64,000 nt of DNA from FEB-22 sp003105195 (GTDB lineage Bacteria; Pseudomonadota; Alphaproteobacteria; Rhizobiales; Xanthobacteraceae): contig JAOSKV010000045.1 in NCBI GenBank assembly GCA_027493405.1, forward strand, positions 1 to 64,000, given 5' to 3'. Position 1 is the stretch's first letter; every line of letters starts with the position of its first letter. Made by a program: the position numbers and the translations under genes. Shown one piece after another: positions 14,132 through 22,443 of this stretch. The notes beneath the pieces are model-generated. The model was not told where the DNA came from. It ran no database searches and worked only from the letters and a program-made list of their open reading frames with translations.

Positions 14132-15975
14132 ACGACAAGAACACCCTGATCGCGATCCTCTTGTCGGCCATCGTGCTGATCGGATGGCAGTTCTTCTACG
14201 GCATGCCGCAGATGGAGAAGCAGCGCCAGCAGCAGCAGGCGCAGCAGCAGACCCAGCAGCCGGGGCAAGGCTCGCAGGCCCCCGCCGCCACCCCGCAGCC
14301 CGGCCAGCCGGGCGCGCCGCAGGCGCCGGGCGTGCCCGGCGCGGCGCAGGTCCCGGGCGCGACGGTGCCGAGCCAGGCCGCGACGCGGGCCGCCGTGATC
14401 GCGGCCGCGCCGCGCGTGCCGGTCGAGACCGCGCGGGTCAAGGGCTCGATCTCGCTCAAGGGCGGCCGCATCGACGACCTCGCGCTGGTCAACTACCGCG
14501 AGACCGTGAAGCCGGATTCGCCGGCCATCATCCTGCTCTCGCCGTCGGGCGCGCCGAACCCGTTCTATGCCGAGTTCGGCTGGGTGCCGGCAGCGGGTGC
14601 GCCCGTGAAGGTGCCGAACGCCGACACGGTGTGGCGGCAGGAGGGCAGCGGCGCGCTCGCGGTCGACCGGCCGGTGACGCTCACCTGGGACAACGGCGAG
14701 GGCCTCGCCTTCCGCCGCACCATCGCGGTGGACCAGAACTACCTGTTCACCGTGAAGGACGAGGTGGCGAATTCCGGCGCCGCGCCGGTGGTGCTGCACC
14801 CCTACGCGCTGGTCTCGCGCCACGGCACGCCGAAGATCGAGGGCTTCTACATCCTGCACGAGGGCCTGATCGGCGTGATGGGCGACCAGGGCCTGCAGGA
14901 GGTGAGCTACAGCTCGATCGAGGAGAAGAAGACCATCCCGTTCAACGTCACGAACGCGTGGCTCGGCATCACCGACAAGTACTGGGCCGCGGCGCTGCTC
15001 CCGGACACCGCGGCGCGCCTGCAGGCGCGCTTCTCGTTCGGCACCGTCGGCACGCTGAAGACCTTCCAGACCGACTACCTGCTCGACCCCGTGACGGTCG
15101 CCCCGGGCGCGACCGGCAGCGCCAATGCGCGGCTGTTCGCGGGCGCCAAGGAGGTCGCGGTGGTCGACGGCTACGACAAGGCGCTCGGGCTCAACCGCTT
15201 CGAGCTGCTGATCGACTGGGGCTACTTCCACTTCATCACCAAGCCGCTGTTCCAGCTGATGGACTACATCTACCGCTGGGCCGGCAATTTCGGCGTCGCG
15301 ATCCTGCTGGTCACGGTGATCATCAAGCTCGTGTTCTTCCCGCTCGCCAACAAGTCCTATGCCTCGATGGCGAAGATGAAGGCCGTGCAGCCGCAGATGA
15401 TGGCGATCCGCGAGCGCTATGCCGACGACAAGATGAAGCAGCAGCAGGCGCTGATGGAGCTCTACAAGAAGGAGCAGATCAACCCGCTCTCCGGCTGCCT
15501 GCCGATCCTGATCCAGATCCCGGTGTTCTTCGCGCTCTACAAGGTGCTGTTCGTCACCATCGAGATGCGCCACGCGCCGTTCTTCGGCTGGATCCGCGAC
15601 CTCTCGGCCGCCGACCCGACCAACCTGTTCAACCTGTTCGGGCTCCTGCCGTTCGATCCGACCCTGGTGCCGGCGATCGGGCCGTTCCTGCACATCGGCA
15701 TCTGGCCGCTGATCATGGGCGTGACCATGTGGGTGCAGATGAAGCTCAACCCGGCGCCGCCCGATCCGACCCAGAAGATGATCTTCGACTGGATGCCGGT
15801 CATCTTCACCTTCATGCTGGGGAGCTTCTCGGCGGGCCTGGTGATCTACTGGGCCTGGAACAACACGCTCTCGGTGCTGCAGCAGGCCTTCATCATGAAC
15901 CGGCACGGCGCCAAGATCGAGCTGTGGGACAATCTCAAGACGACCTTCAGCGGCAAGAAGAAGGACGCGAGCTGA
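14128..15975 (+). CDS. yidC: membrane protein insertase YidC
   Basis: The 615-aa protein has an N-terminal transmembrane anchor (IAILLSAIVLIGWQFFYG). A Gln/Pro/Ala-rich linker (about residues 32-85) and the large periplasmic beta domain typical of Gram-negative YidC follow. The conserved insertase core carries SYASMAKMKAVQPQM, INPLSGCLPILIQIPVFFAL and a C-terminal YWAWNNTLSVLQQ. It inserts proteins into the inner membrane with or without SecYEG. It overlaps rnpA by 4 bp and is followed by engB. Length is normal for alphaproteobacteria. Confidence 0.97.
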   Translation: MNDKNTLIAILLSAIVLIGWQFFYGMPQMEKQRQQQQAQQQTQQPGQGSQAPAATPQPGQPGAPQAPGVPGAAQVPGATVPSQAATRAAVIAAAPRVPVETARVKGSISLKGGRIDDLALVNYRETVKPDSPAIILLSPSGAPNPFYAEFGWVPAAGAPVKVPNADTVWRQEGSGALAVDRPVTLTWDNGEGLAFRRTIAVDQNYLFTVKDEVANSGAAPVVLHPYALVSRHGTPKIEGFYILHEGLIGVMGDQGLQEVSYSSIEEKKTIPFNVTNAWLGITDKYWAAALLPDTAARLQARFSFGTVGTLKTFQTDYLLDPVTVAPGATGSANARLFAGAKEVAVVDGYDKALGLNRFELLIDWGYFHFITKPLFQLMDYIYRWAGNFGVAILLVTVIIKLVFFPLANKSYASMAKMKAVQPQMMAIRERYADDKMKQQQALMELYKKEQINPLSGCLPILIQIPVFFALYKVLFVTIEMRHAPFFGWIRDLSAADPTNLFNLFGLLPFDPTLVPAIGPFLHIGIWPLIMGVTMWVQMKLNPAPPDPTQKMIFDWMPVIFTFMLGSFSAGLVIYWAWNNTLSVLQQAFIMNRHGAKIELWDNLKTTFSGKKKDAS

Positions 15976-16023
15976 CGCGAGCGCCGACTTGCGGCCCGCC
16001 CGGAAACCGCCATCGCAGGCGCC

Positions 16024-16668
16024 ATGCCCGACTTCACCGCCGACGAGCTCGAGTCCGGACGCCGGCTGTTCGCGAGCGACTGGGACTTCGCCACCGCGGC
16101 GAGCTCGCTCGCCTCGCTGCCCGCGATGGCGGGCCTCGAGATCGCCTTCGCGGGGCGCTCCAATGTCGGCAAGTCGAGCCTGATCAACGCGCTCACCGGA
16201 CGCAAGGCGCTCGCCCGCACCTCGCACACGCCCGGCCGCACCCAGGAGCTGATCTTCTTCGCGGGCCCGCCCGGGCTGCGCATCGTCGACATGCCGGGCT
16301 ACGGCTATGCCGAGGCGCCGAAGACCAAGGCCAAGGCCTGGACCGCGCTGATCCACGCCTATCTCGCGGGCCGCGCCAACCTGGCGCGGGTCTACGTGCT
16401 GGTCGATGCGCGCCACGGGCTCAAGCCGGTGGACGCGGAGATCTTCAAGACGCTCGACAGCAACGCGGTGAGCTACCAGATCGTGCTCACCAAGGCCGAC
16501 AAGGCGGATGCCGGCGAGCTCGCGGCGCTGACCGCTGCCACCGAAGCGGCGCTTGCCAAGCACGCGGCGGCGTTTCCCGAGGTGCTCGCGACCTCGGGGC
16601 GCACCGGCCTCGGCATCCCGGAGCTGCGCGCCGCGATCGCCCGGCTGCTCGCCGAGCGCAGCGGCTAG
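16024..16668 (+). CDS. engB: ribosome biogenesis GTP-binding protein YihA/YsxC (EngB)
   Basis: The 214-aa GTPase carries G1 GRSNVGKSS, a G2 threonine in ARTSHTPGRTQ, G3 DMPGYGYAEAPK and G4 TKAD, all in EngB order. EngB acts in large ribosomal subunit assembly and is essential in many bacteria. It follows yidC as usual for the order. In many relatives argB comes next; here 2.5 kb of other sequence is interposed. Confidence 0.95.
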   Translation: MPDFTADELESGRRLFASDWDFATAASSLASLPAMAGLEIAFAGRSNVGKSSLINALTGRKALARTSHTPGRTQELIFFAGPPGLRIVDMPGYGYAEAPKTKAKAWTALIHAYLAGRANLARVYVLVDARHGLKPVDAEIFKTLDSNAVSYQIVLTKADKADAGELAALTAATEAALAKHAAAFPEVLATSGRTGLGIPELRAAIARLLAERSG

Positions 16669-17099
16669 ACTCGCCAGCGGCGCGCCGACCGGCGCGCCAG
16701 CACCCGCAACACCGCGCCGGCGAGGGCTTCGAGCACGCGCCGCCGCAGCAGGGCGCGCAGCGGACGCGCATCGCCGTGCGCCGTCAGGGACGCGAGGAAG
16801 GCCAGGAACGGCTCGTGCGCGGCGGCGGCGCCGCCCGCCGCGGCATCGGCCGCGCGCATGGCGGCCCCGGCGCTCCGTCCCGCACCATAGGCGGCGAGCG
16901 CCGCCACGGCCCAGTGCAGGCAGGCGGCCTCCTCCCCGCTGCGGCGGAGCCGGAAGGAGGCGGCGACGCGCCGGAGCGCCGGCGGCCCGGGCTCCCGGCC
17001 GCGCCACGGCGCGAGCGTGAGGCCGGTCGCAGCGGCGCCGCAGAGGCAGGCGCCCCACGCGTGGCGCGAAGAGCGAGCCAGTCGATGCGTCGCAATCAT
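16665..17099 (-). CDS. hypothetical protein (144 aa)
   Basis: Unrecognised. The ATG at 17099 has a strong ribosome site (GGAGGT, 3-4 nt upstream), the main support for the gene. The product is Ala/Arg-rich, with a short hydrophobic N-terminal segment (HAWGACLCGAAATGLTLAPW) and ALHWAVAALAAYGAG-like sequence in the middle. It is convergent with engB, the stop codons overlapping by 4 bp. Composition is close to that of shadow frames in this GC-rich genome, so it may not be real. Confidence 0.4.
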   Translation of the reverse strand: MIATHRLARSSRHAWGACLCGAAATGLTLAPWRGREPGPPALRRVAASFRLRRSGEEAACLHWAVAALAAYGAGRSAGAAMRAADAAAGGAAAAHEPFLAFLASLTAHGDARPLRALLRRRVLEALAGAVLRVLARRSARRWRV

Positions 17100-17469
17100 G
17101 CGACCTCCGGACGGACGACGGATGGGATCATGAGCCGAGGAGGAGGATTTCAGCGCAGTTGGTCCTTTGCCTGCGATCATGATTTTTCGCCGCCTTCCCG
17201 TCACCGCGATGACGTCGACGTGTATCGCGGCGGCCGTCGATCGCCCGCGCGGTTCCCGCGGACGCTGATGCGTTGTTCCTCGTGTCGGCGGACGGGTGTG
17301 GGATGCGATGTTCTGCAAGACCGGGCGCTGCTCAAGGGTTCGCGAACATTCTTTGTGCGGCTGAACCGTCGCATCCGAGCGCTCCACGCGTCGATGGCAC
17401 CTGATCGAACCGGGCCAGCATGAAGGTCCGAAGGACGAACAACCGCCCGCAGCAAGCCAGGGGCGCGGC
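17100..17469. other. gene-free stretch upstream of the IS5 relic
   Basis: No supportable gene on either strand. Part of this stretch may be the degraded 5' half of the IS5-family element that is recognisable from about 17470 onward. Confidence 0.4.
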
Positions 17470-17994
17470 AATGCCGACGCAACTTCCATGGCGAGAAACG
17501 CCGCAACGACACGCATTGCTCGACCACCGATCCGGAGCGCGCTTGTTCCGCAGGGCGCCGGCAAGGAAGCCAAGCTCTGCCATATGGGCCATCTGATGAC
17601 GGAGAACCGAAGGGCTCATCGTCGATGGCGACTGACGAAGCAAGGAGGCGAGCGCACGACTGGCTCGACATGATCGAGGACAACGCCAGGTGGCAGCAGG
17701 TGGCGGGAAAGAACTATGACACCGCGACTCGTCGCGGCTGTCGCGAGCGCGGCTGTACGCCACATGTCTCGCAGAACAACACCAACCGTCGCTCGGCGAT
17801 CGATGGGCGTACAACGCATCGGCTATCGTATCAGCACGATCAAGCGAAGCGGATCGAGAGCCGTTCGGATGGATGAAGACCGTCGGCGTCTGCGCAAGAC
17901 CCGTCATTGCGGTCGCGGCCTGGTCGAATGGTTCTTCGTGCTGACGCGACCGCCTACAATCTCGTCCATCCAAGATCCTCGCCGCGAGGGGTAG
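17470..17994 (+). pseudogene. IS5-family transposase relic, multiply frameshifted
   Basis: Pieces of an IS5-family DDE transposase appear in order but in changing frames. They are NFHGEKRRNDTHCSTTDPER, AGKEAKLCHMGHLMTENR, GLIVDGD, DMIEDNA...GKNYDTA, RERGCTPHVSQNNTNRRSAI, DGRTTHR, LRKTRHCGRGLVEWFFVLT, ATAYNLV and KILAARG with a stop at 17994. The KNYDTA and NRRSAIDGRT blocks are diagnostic of the C-terminal half. At least four frame changes rule out a functional product. The element lies inside the otherwise conserved engB-argB interval. Confidence 0.8.
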
Positions 17995-18247
17995 TCTTTC
18001 TGAGTCGAAAATGACGAAAAACACCCAAATACGCAATAGGGGGTGGTCACCTTCGGCTCTCCGGTCACTCTCGAAACATCAAGAAAACGACCCCGCGTGA
18101 AACTTTTCAGCTAGAGTCTCGAACATATCAAGAACAGAAGTCGCTGGGCCTGGGGCCGGGACGGGACCTGGAAGAGGCGCCGGACGGCCCGCTGCGGGGG
18201 CGGCGGACCGTCCGGCTGGACGTGGGCGCGGGGGGACGAACGCCACG

Positions 18248-18421
18248 TCAGGGATGCAGGGCGACCTCCTCCGGCCGGGGGAGAGACCGAAGGCTGCGCG
18301 CCGTCTCGGAGAGGGAACGCTCGAGCGCGCGGGGGTCGACCCGGTCGGCCTGCATCAGGGTTCTGATCAGCGGATCCGCCAAGGCTTCCTCGAGGCTCGG
18401 ATCGGGGTAGCAGCGGCTCAT
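18248..18421 (-). CDS. small conserved-type hypothetical protein (57 aa)
   Basis: From the ATG at 18421, with GAAAGGTG upstream, the product begins MSRCYPDPSLEEALADPLIR and continues TLMQADRVDPRALERSL. The start and helix pattern resemble short hypothetical proteins often seen in Hyphomicrobiales; function unknown. It is divergent from the TetR gene, and the 127-bp gap holds two operator-like sites, so it may be a target of that repressor. Confidence 0.6.
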   Translation of the reverse strand: MSRCYPDPSLEEALADPLIRTLMQADRVDPRALERSLSETARSLRSLPRPEEVALHP

Positions 18422-18492
18422 GGGGCACCTTTCATTCGCGAAAGATTTGTCCTGGGACCTGTTCGAGACCGGTGACACGGGCTGTCAGCTGT

Positions 18493-18532
18493 GGTACCGA
18501 TCGGTAACAAGGCAACGATACTGACCGGTAAC
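18493..18532 (+). promoter_or_regulatory. two TetR-type operator sites
   Basis: Two related 16-bp sites, GGTACCGATCGGTAAC (18493-18508, near-perfect palindrome) and GATACTGACCGGTAAC (18517-18532), are spaced 24 bp apart centre to centre, just upstream of the tetR start. This is the usual layout for an autoregulated, divergently controlling TetR repressor. Confidence 0.65.
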
Positions 18533-18548
18533 ACCCCCGTCAAGCCGC

Positions 18549-19151
18549 ATGAGTTCCGTTAACATCATCGTGAAGCCGGAGGCCGAGACGCCCCGCCCGC
18601 CGCCGCGGGAGCGGATCCTCGCGGCCGCGACCGAGCTGTTCTACCGCCAGGGCATCCGCGCGGTCGGCGTCGAGGCGATCGCGGAGGCGGCCGGCACCAA
18701 CAAGATGACGCTCTACCGGCACTTCGCCTCCAAGGACGAGCTGGTGGCCGAATGCCTGCGCGGCTTCGCGCGCCACGTCGAAGCGGCCTGGAGCGCGCTC
18801 GCGGAGGCGGTGCCGGACCCGAAGGCGCGGCTGCGCATCTGGGTGCGCGAGGTCAGCAACCGGGTGACCGATCCCGGCGACCGCGGCTGCGCGCTGGTCA
18901 ATGCGGCCGTGGAGATCCCCGAGAAGGACCATCCGGCGCGGCGCGTCGTGGAGGCGTTCAAGAGCGCGCAGCGCGACCGGCTGGTCGGGCTCTGCCGCCA
19001 GGCCGGAGCCCGCGACCCCGCCGCGCTCGCCGACGAGTTGTTCCTCTTGATCGAGGGCGCGCGCGTCTGCGCCCAGAGCATGGGCCCGAAGGGCCCCTGC
19101 TGCCAGCTCGTGCGCCTGGGCGAGACCGTGCTGCAATCCCACGGCGCCTGA
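18549..19151 (+). CDS. TetR/AcrR-family transcriptional regulator
   Basis: The 200-aa protein has the TetR N-terminal DNA-binding domain (RERILAAATELFYRQGIRAV, then GTNKMTLYRHFASKDELV). A ligand-binding C-terminal domain contains two cysteine-bearing regions (DRGCALVNAAVE and GPCCQLVRL). It is divergent from the 57-aa gene, with two palindromic sites in between, so autorepression is likely. The ligand cannot be told. It sits in the interval inserted between engB and argB. Confidence 0.9.
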   Translation: MSSVNIIVKPEAETPRPPPRERILAAATELFYRQGIRAVGVEAIAEAAGTNKMTLYRHFASKDELVAECLRGFARHVEAAWSALAEAVPDPKARLRIWVREVSNRVTDPGDRGCALVNAAVEIPEKDHPARRVVEAFKSAQRDRLVGLCRQAGARDPAALADELFLLIEGARVCAQSMGPKGPCCQLVRLGETVLQSHGA

Positions 19152-19240
19152 AGCCCGTCGGGCCTTCGCCGCAGGCTCCCTTTCGCCTTCCGACGCGCGC
19201 GGGTAAAACGGCGCGCGATCCAGAGCGGCAAGGAGACGTC

Positions 19241-20125
19241 ATGAGCGTATCGGCCCACGACCAGGCCCGGATCCTCGTCGAGGCGCTGCCTCACATGCAG
19301 CGCTACGACGAGGAGATCGTCGTGGTGAAATATGGCGGCCACGCCATGGGCCACGAGGACATGGCGCGCAGCTTCGCGCGCGACATCGTGCTCCTGGAGC
19401 AGACCGCGATCAATCCGGTGGTGGTGCACGGCGGCGGGCCGCAGATCGGCGAGATGCTCAAGCGGCTCGGCATCGAGTCGAAATTCGCCGGCGGCCTGCG
19501 CATCACCGACGCGGCCACGGTCGAGATCGTCGAGATGGTGCTCGCCGGATCGATCAACAAGCAGATCGTCGGCTTCATCAATGCGGCGGGCGGCAAGGCG
19601 GTCGGGCTGACCGGCAAGGACGGCAACATGGTGACGGCCCGCAAGGTGGCCCGCGCCGTGGTCGACCCCGGCTCCAACATCGAGAAGCTGGTCGATCTCG
19701 GCTTCGTCGGCGAGCCCGACCGGGTCGACACCATGGTGCTCACCCAGATCCTCGGCCGCGAGCTGATCCCGGTGCTGGCGCCGGTCGCGACCTCGGCGGA
19801 CGGGGCCACCTACAACGTCAATGCCGATACCTTCGCGGGGGCGATCGCGGGCGCGCTCAAGGCCAAGCGCCTGCTGCTGCTCACCGACGTGGCGGGCGTG
19901 CTCGACAAGTCGAAGAAGCTCATCAAGGAGCTCTCGATCGACGACGCGCGCAAGCTGGTCGCCGACGGCACCATCTCGGGCGGCATGATCCCCAAGGTCG
20001 AGACCTGCATCTACGCGCTCGAGCAGGGCGTCGAAGGCGTGGTGATCCTGGACGGCCAGGTGCCGCACGCGGTGCTGATCGAGCTCCTCACCGACGAAGG
20101 CGCCGGCACGCTGATGCACAAGTGA
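19241..20125 (+). CDS. argB: N-acetylglutamate kinase
   Basis: The 294-aa protein phosphorylates N-acetyl-L-glutamate in arginine synthesis. It shows VVKYGGHAMG, the glycine-rich NPVVVHGGGPQIGEML, SGGMIPKVE near the C-terminus, and the aspartate-rich LLLLTDVAGVLD. Length fits the family. The ATG at 19241 follows AAGGAGACGTC. The next gene starts within its stop codon (GTGA overlap). Confidence 0.96.
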   Translation: MSVSAHDQARILVEALPHMQRYDEEIVVVKYGGHAMGHEDMARSFARDIVLLEQTAINPVVVHGGGPQIGEMLKRLGIESKFAGGLRITDAATVEIVEMVLAGSINKQIVGFINAAGGKAVGLTGKDGNMVTARKVARAVVDPGSNIEKLVDLGFVGEPDRVDTMVLTQILGRELIPVLAPVATSADGATYNVNADTFAGAIAGALKAKRLLLLTDVAGVLDKSKKLIKELSIDDARKLVADGTISGGMIPKVETCIYALEQGVEGVVILDGQVPHAVLIELLTDEGAGTLMHK

Positions 20126-21132
20126 ATCGCGGGATGGGGCGATCGCTGTACGCCTTCGCGTCGCTTGCAGTCGCCCTGCTGCCGCAGCCGGCGCGGGCGG
20201 ACCTGCAGCTCTGCAACAAGACCAGCTACGTGCTGGAGGCGGTGCTCGGGCTCGAGGACAAGGGGGCGCGGGCGACGCGCGGCTGGTTCCGCATCGACCC
20301 GGGGCAGTGCCGGGGCGTGCTCTCCGGCGCGGTCGAGGCCGAGAAGCTCTACGTGCACGCGCGCGCGCTGCCGGTCTACGGCGCCTCGCCGCTGCCGCAG
20401 ACCGGCCATGCCGACCTGTGCGTGGCGGACGGCGATTTCGTGATCGCGGCGGCGGGCGCCTGCAATGCGCGGCGCGGCCAGCGGCTCGCCCGCTTCACGG
20501 CGGTCAGGCCCGCGGAGACCGAGCAGGGCCTCGCCGCGAACCTCGCCGAGGAGGCCGACTATTCGGCCGAGCAGGCGCGGCTCGCCGGCATCCAGCGCCT
20601 GCTGGTGCTCGCGGGCTACGACGCGAACCCGATCGACGGCATCGAGGGCCGCAAGACCTCGGCGGCGCTCGACCAGTTCCTCACGGACCGCCGGCTCGGG
20701 AGCGAGGCCGCGAGCGGCGCGGGCTTCTTCGACGTGCTGCTCGCCGCCGTGAAGAGCGCCGAAGGGATCGGCTTCTCTTGGTGCAACGAGACCGCCCACA
20801 CCGTGTTGGCGGCGCTCGGGGTGGAGGGCGCGGCCGGCATCGTCACGCGCGGCTGGTACCGGGTGGAGCCCGGCAAGTGCGTGAAGCCCGAGGTGCCGGG
20901 CAAGCCGGGCCGGCTCTACAGCTTCGGCGAGGCCGTGGACAAGGACGGCCAGGCGATCCGGCGCGCCGAGCAGGCGCTCGCCTGGGGCGGCGCCACGACG
21001 CTGTGCACCCGGGCGGTGCGCTTCGAGCTCGCCGAGCAGGGCGACTGCGCGGCGCGCGGCCTCGACGCCACGGGCTTCGCCACCATCGACCTCGCGGGCC
21101 GCCTGGGCGCGACCGTGCGGTTCCGGGAGTAG
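20122..21132 (+). CDS. secreted tandem DUF1036 protein
   Basis: The 336-aa product has a signal peptide (LYAFASLAVALLPQPARA, cleavage near residue 26). Two DUF1036 repeats follow: the first from LQLCNKTSYVLEAVLG with GWFRIDPGQCRGVL, the second from FSWCNETAHTVLAALG with GWYRVEPGKC. Between them, residues about 150-195 (IQRLLVLAGYDANPIDGIEG) resemble a peptidoglycan-binding-type repeat. Function is unknown; the family is periplasmic or extracellular. The GTG start overlaps the argB stop; ATG 20134 is an alternative. Confidence 0.85.
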   Translation: MNRGMGRSLYAFASLAVALLPQPARADLQLCNKTSYVLEAVLGLEDKGARATRGWFRIDPGQCRGVLSGAVEAEKLYVHARALPVYGASPLPQTGHADLCVADGDFVIAAAGACNARRGQRLARFTAVRPAETEQGLAANLAEEADYSAEQARLAGIQRLLVLAGYDANPIDGIEGRKTSAALDQFLTDRRLGSEAASGAGFFDVLLAAVKSAEGIGFSWCNETAHTVLAALGVEGAAGIVTRGWYRVEPGKCVKPEVPGKPGRLYSFGEAVDKDGQAIRRAEQALAWGGATTLCTRAVRFELAEQGDCAARGLDATGFATIDLAGRLGATVRFRE

Positions 21133-21178
21133 CGATCGGGCCCTCGCGTTCGCCCGCCGGCTTGGATAAGAAGCCCCC

Positions 21179-21895
21179 ATGCCGACGCCCGCCCCCATCC
21201 GTCCCGCGCCCCGCAGCTTCGCCCATGTCGAGGCCTGGGTGTTCGACCTCGACAACACGCTCTACCCGCATCACGTGAACCTCTGGCAGCAGGTGGACGG
21301 GCGGATCCGCGACTACATCGCGAACTTCCTCAAGATCTCCCACGACGAGGCGTTCCGGCTGCAGAAGGACTACTACCGGCGCTACGGCACCTCGATGCGC
21401 GGGCTGATGACCGAGCACGGGCTCGATCCGGACGACTATCTCGCCTTCGTGCACGAGATCGACCATTCGCCGCTGGAGCCGAACCCGGCGCTCGGCGCCG
21501 CGATCGAGAGACTGCCCGGGCGCAAGCTGATCCTCACCAACGGCACGCGCCGCCACGCCGAGGCCGTGATGCGGCGGCTCGAGATCCACCAGTGCTTCGA
21601 GGACGTGTTCGACATCGCGGCCGCCGACATGGAGCCGAAGCCCCTGCCCCGGGCCTACGACCGCTTCCTCGCCCGCCACGGGGTCGATGCCGGCAAGGCC
21701 GCGATGTTCGAGGACCTCGCCCGCAACCTGGAGGTCCCCCACGCGCTGGGCATGACCACCGTGCTGGTGGTGCCGGGGGGCACGCGCGAGGTGTTCCGCG
21801 AGGACTGGGAGCTCGAGGGCCGCGACGCCGCCCATGTCGACCACGTCACCGACGACCTGCTCGGCTTCCTGGAAGGGATCGGGCCGGCGTCTTGA
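21179..21895 (+). CDS. HAD-superfamily pyrimidine 5'-nucleotidase
   Basis: The 238-aa protein has HAD motif I VFDLDNTLYP, motif II KLILTNGTRRHAE and motif IV FEDLARNLEVPHALGM, together with the helical cap expected of the pyrimidine 5'-nucleotidase subgroup. It likely dephosphorylates UMP/CMP-like monophosphates. In relatives this gene precedes dapD. Here the two are parted by about 1.3 kb containing a regulator cassette and a duplicated dapD start. Confidence 0.9.
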   Translation: MPTPAPIRPAPRSFAHVEAWVFDLDNTLYPHHVNLWQQVDGRIRDYIANFLKISHDEAFRLQKDYYRRYGTSMRGLMTEHGLDPDDYLAFVHEIDHSPLEPNPALGAAIERLPGRKLILTNGTRRHAEAVMRRLEIHQCFEDVFDIAAADMEPKPLPRAYDRFLARHGVDAGKAAMFEDLARNLEVPHALGMTTVLVVPGGTREVFREDWELEGRDAAHVDHVTDDLLGFLEGIGPAS

Positions 21896-21899
21896 GCCG

Positions 21900-22364
21900 C
21901 TACGGGCCCCACGCCGAGCGGCTGGTGCTCGAGGCGATCGAGCGCGGACGGCAGGCCTCCGGATGACCCGGGCGCGTCTTGACTCTGCGGCCGGCACCGT
22001 CGACAAGCGCTGGCCTTTGCAGGCTCGGGGCCATGTCGACCGCCGATCTCGCCAGACCATCGATGCCGCCTTCGAGCAGCGCGAGGGTCGGCCCCGCGAC
22101 AGGGCGGGCGCGAGGGCGCAGGCCGGCCGCGACGGCGCGCGGGATCCACTCCGTGTTGAGCCAGTCCTGGTCCTCGGCGGCGATCAGCACGAAATCGGCG
22201 ACGTCGCCGAGCAGACGCGTCGCGCGGTGCTCCGCGAGGCAGGCGAGCACGCGCGCGTTGGCCTCGCGGAACAGCGGCGTCGTCGCATAGCCCTTCCAGG
22301 TCATGAACACGCAGGGCACGTCGACGTCGTAGCCGACCGTGCAACTGAAATCCGTCCGCTGCAT
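21900..22364 (-). CDS. STAS/SEC14-like conserved protein, C-terminus replaced
   Basis: From the ATG at 22364 the N-terminal part reads MQRTDFSCTVGYDVDVPC then FMTWKGYATTPLFREANARV and LLGDVADFVLIAAEDQDWLN, typical of short STAS/SEC14-like proteins of Hyphomicrobiales. After about residue 90 the reading frame runs into the antisense of the duplicated dapD start (ALLEGGIDGLARSAVDM), so the normal C-terminus is missing. It is divergent from a TetR gene and probably under its control. Product activity is doubtful. Confidence 0.65.
   Translation of the reverse strand: MQRTDFSCTVGYDVDVPCVFMTWKGYATTPLFREANARVLACLAEHRATRLLGDVADFVLIAAEDQDWLNTEWIPRAVAAGLRPRARPVAGPTLALLEGGIDGLARSAVDMAPSLQRPALVDGAGRRVKTRPGHPEACRPRSIASSTSRSAWGP
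21965..22105 (+). repeat. direct repeat copy A: degenerate copy of the dapD promoter and start
   Basis: About 140 bp closely match 23131-23282. Shared are GCGTCTTGACT, then GCGGCCGGCACCGTCGACAA, GCGCTGGCCTTTGCAGG, an ATGTCGACCGCCGA start and ATCGATGCCGCCTTCGAGCA. Several small indels break the dapD frame after about nine codons. This copy lies in the 3' part of the STAS-like gene. Confidence 0.85.
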
Positions 22365-22397
22365 GTGCGTCTCCAGCCGATCCTCGCGCTTGCCAGA

Positions 22398-22417
22398 AGT
22401 GTACTTGATAGTACACT
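22398..22417 (+). promoter_or_regulatory. perfect palindromic TetR operator
   Basis: AGTGTACT-TGAT-AGTACACT is a perfect 8-bp inverted repeat with a 4-bp centre, placed 27 bp before the tetR start and 34 bp before the divergent STAS-like gene. It is the obvious binding site for the adjacent TetR protein. Confidence 0.8.
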
Positions 22418-22443
22418 GTGCGGCAACCGGACCGGGGGGTGGG

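Noticed and set aside
14002..17058. 1018-codon open frame on the minus strand opposite yidC and engB
   Set aside because: Antisense of yidC/engB with a biased composition; no recognisable motif. The same applies to long antisense frames opposite cpaF-tadB (47395-49818) and cpaE.
17332..18036. 234-codon minus-strand frame in the engB-argB insertion
   Set aside because: It is antisense to a recognisable, frame-shifted IS5-family transposase relic on the plus strand, and its own translation looks random.
21893..21969. 24-codon frame (SRYGPHAERLVLEAIERGRQ) after the HAD gene
   Set aside because: It is protein-like but starts at TTG with no ribosome site and ends at the duplicated repeat. It may be a scrap of displaced coding sequence, not a gene I can support.
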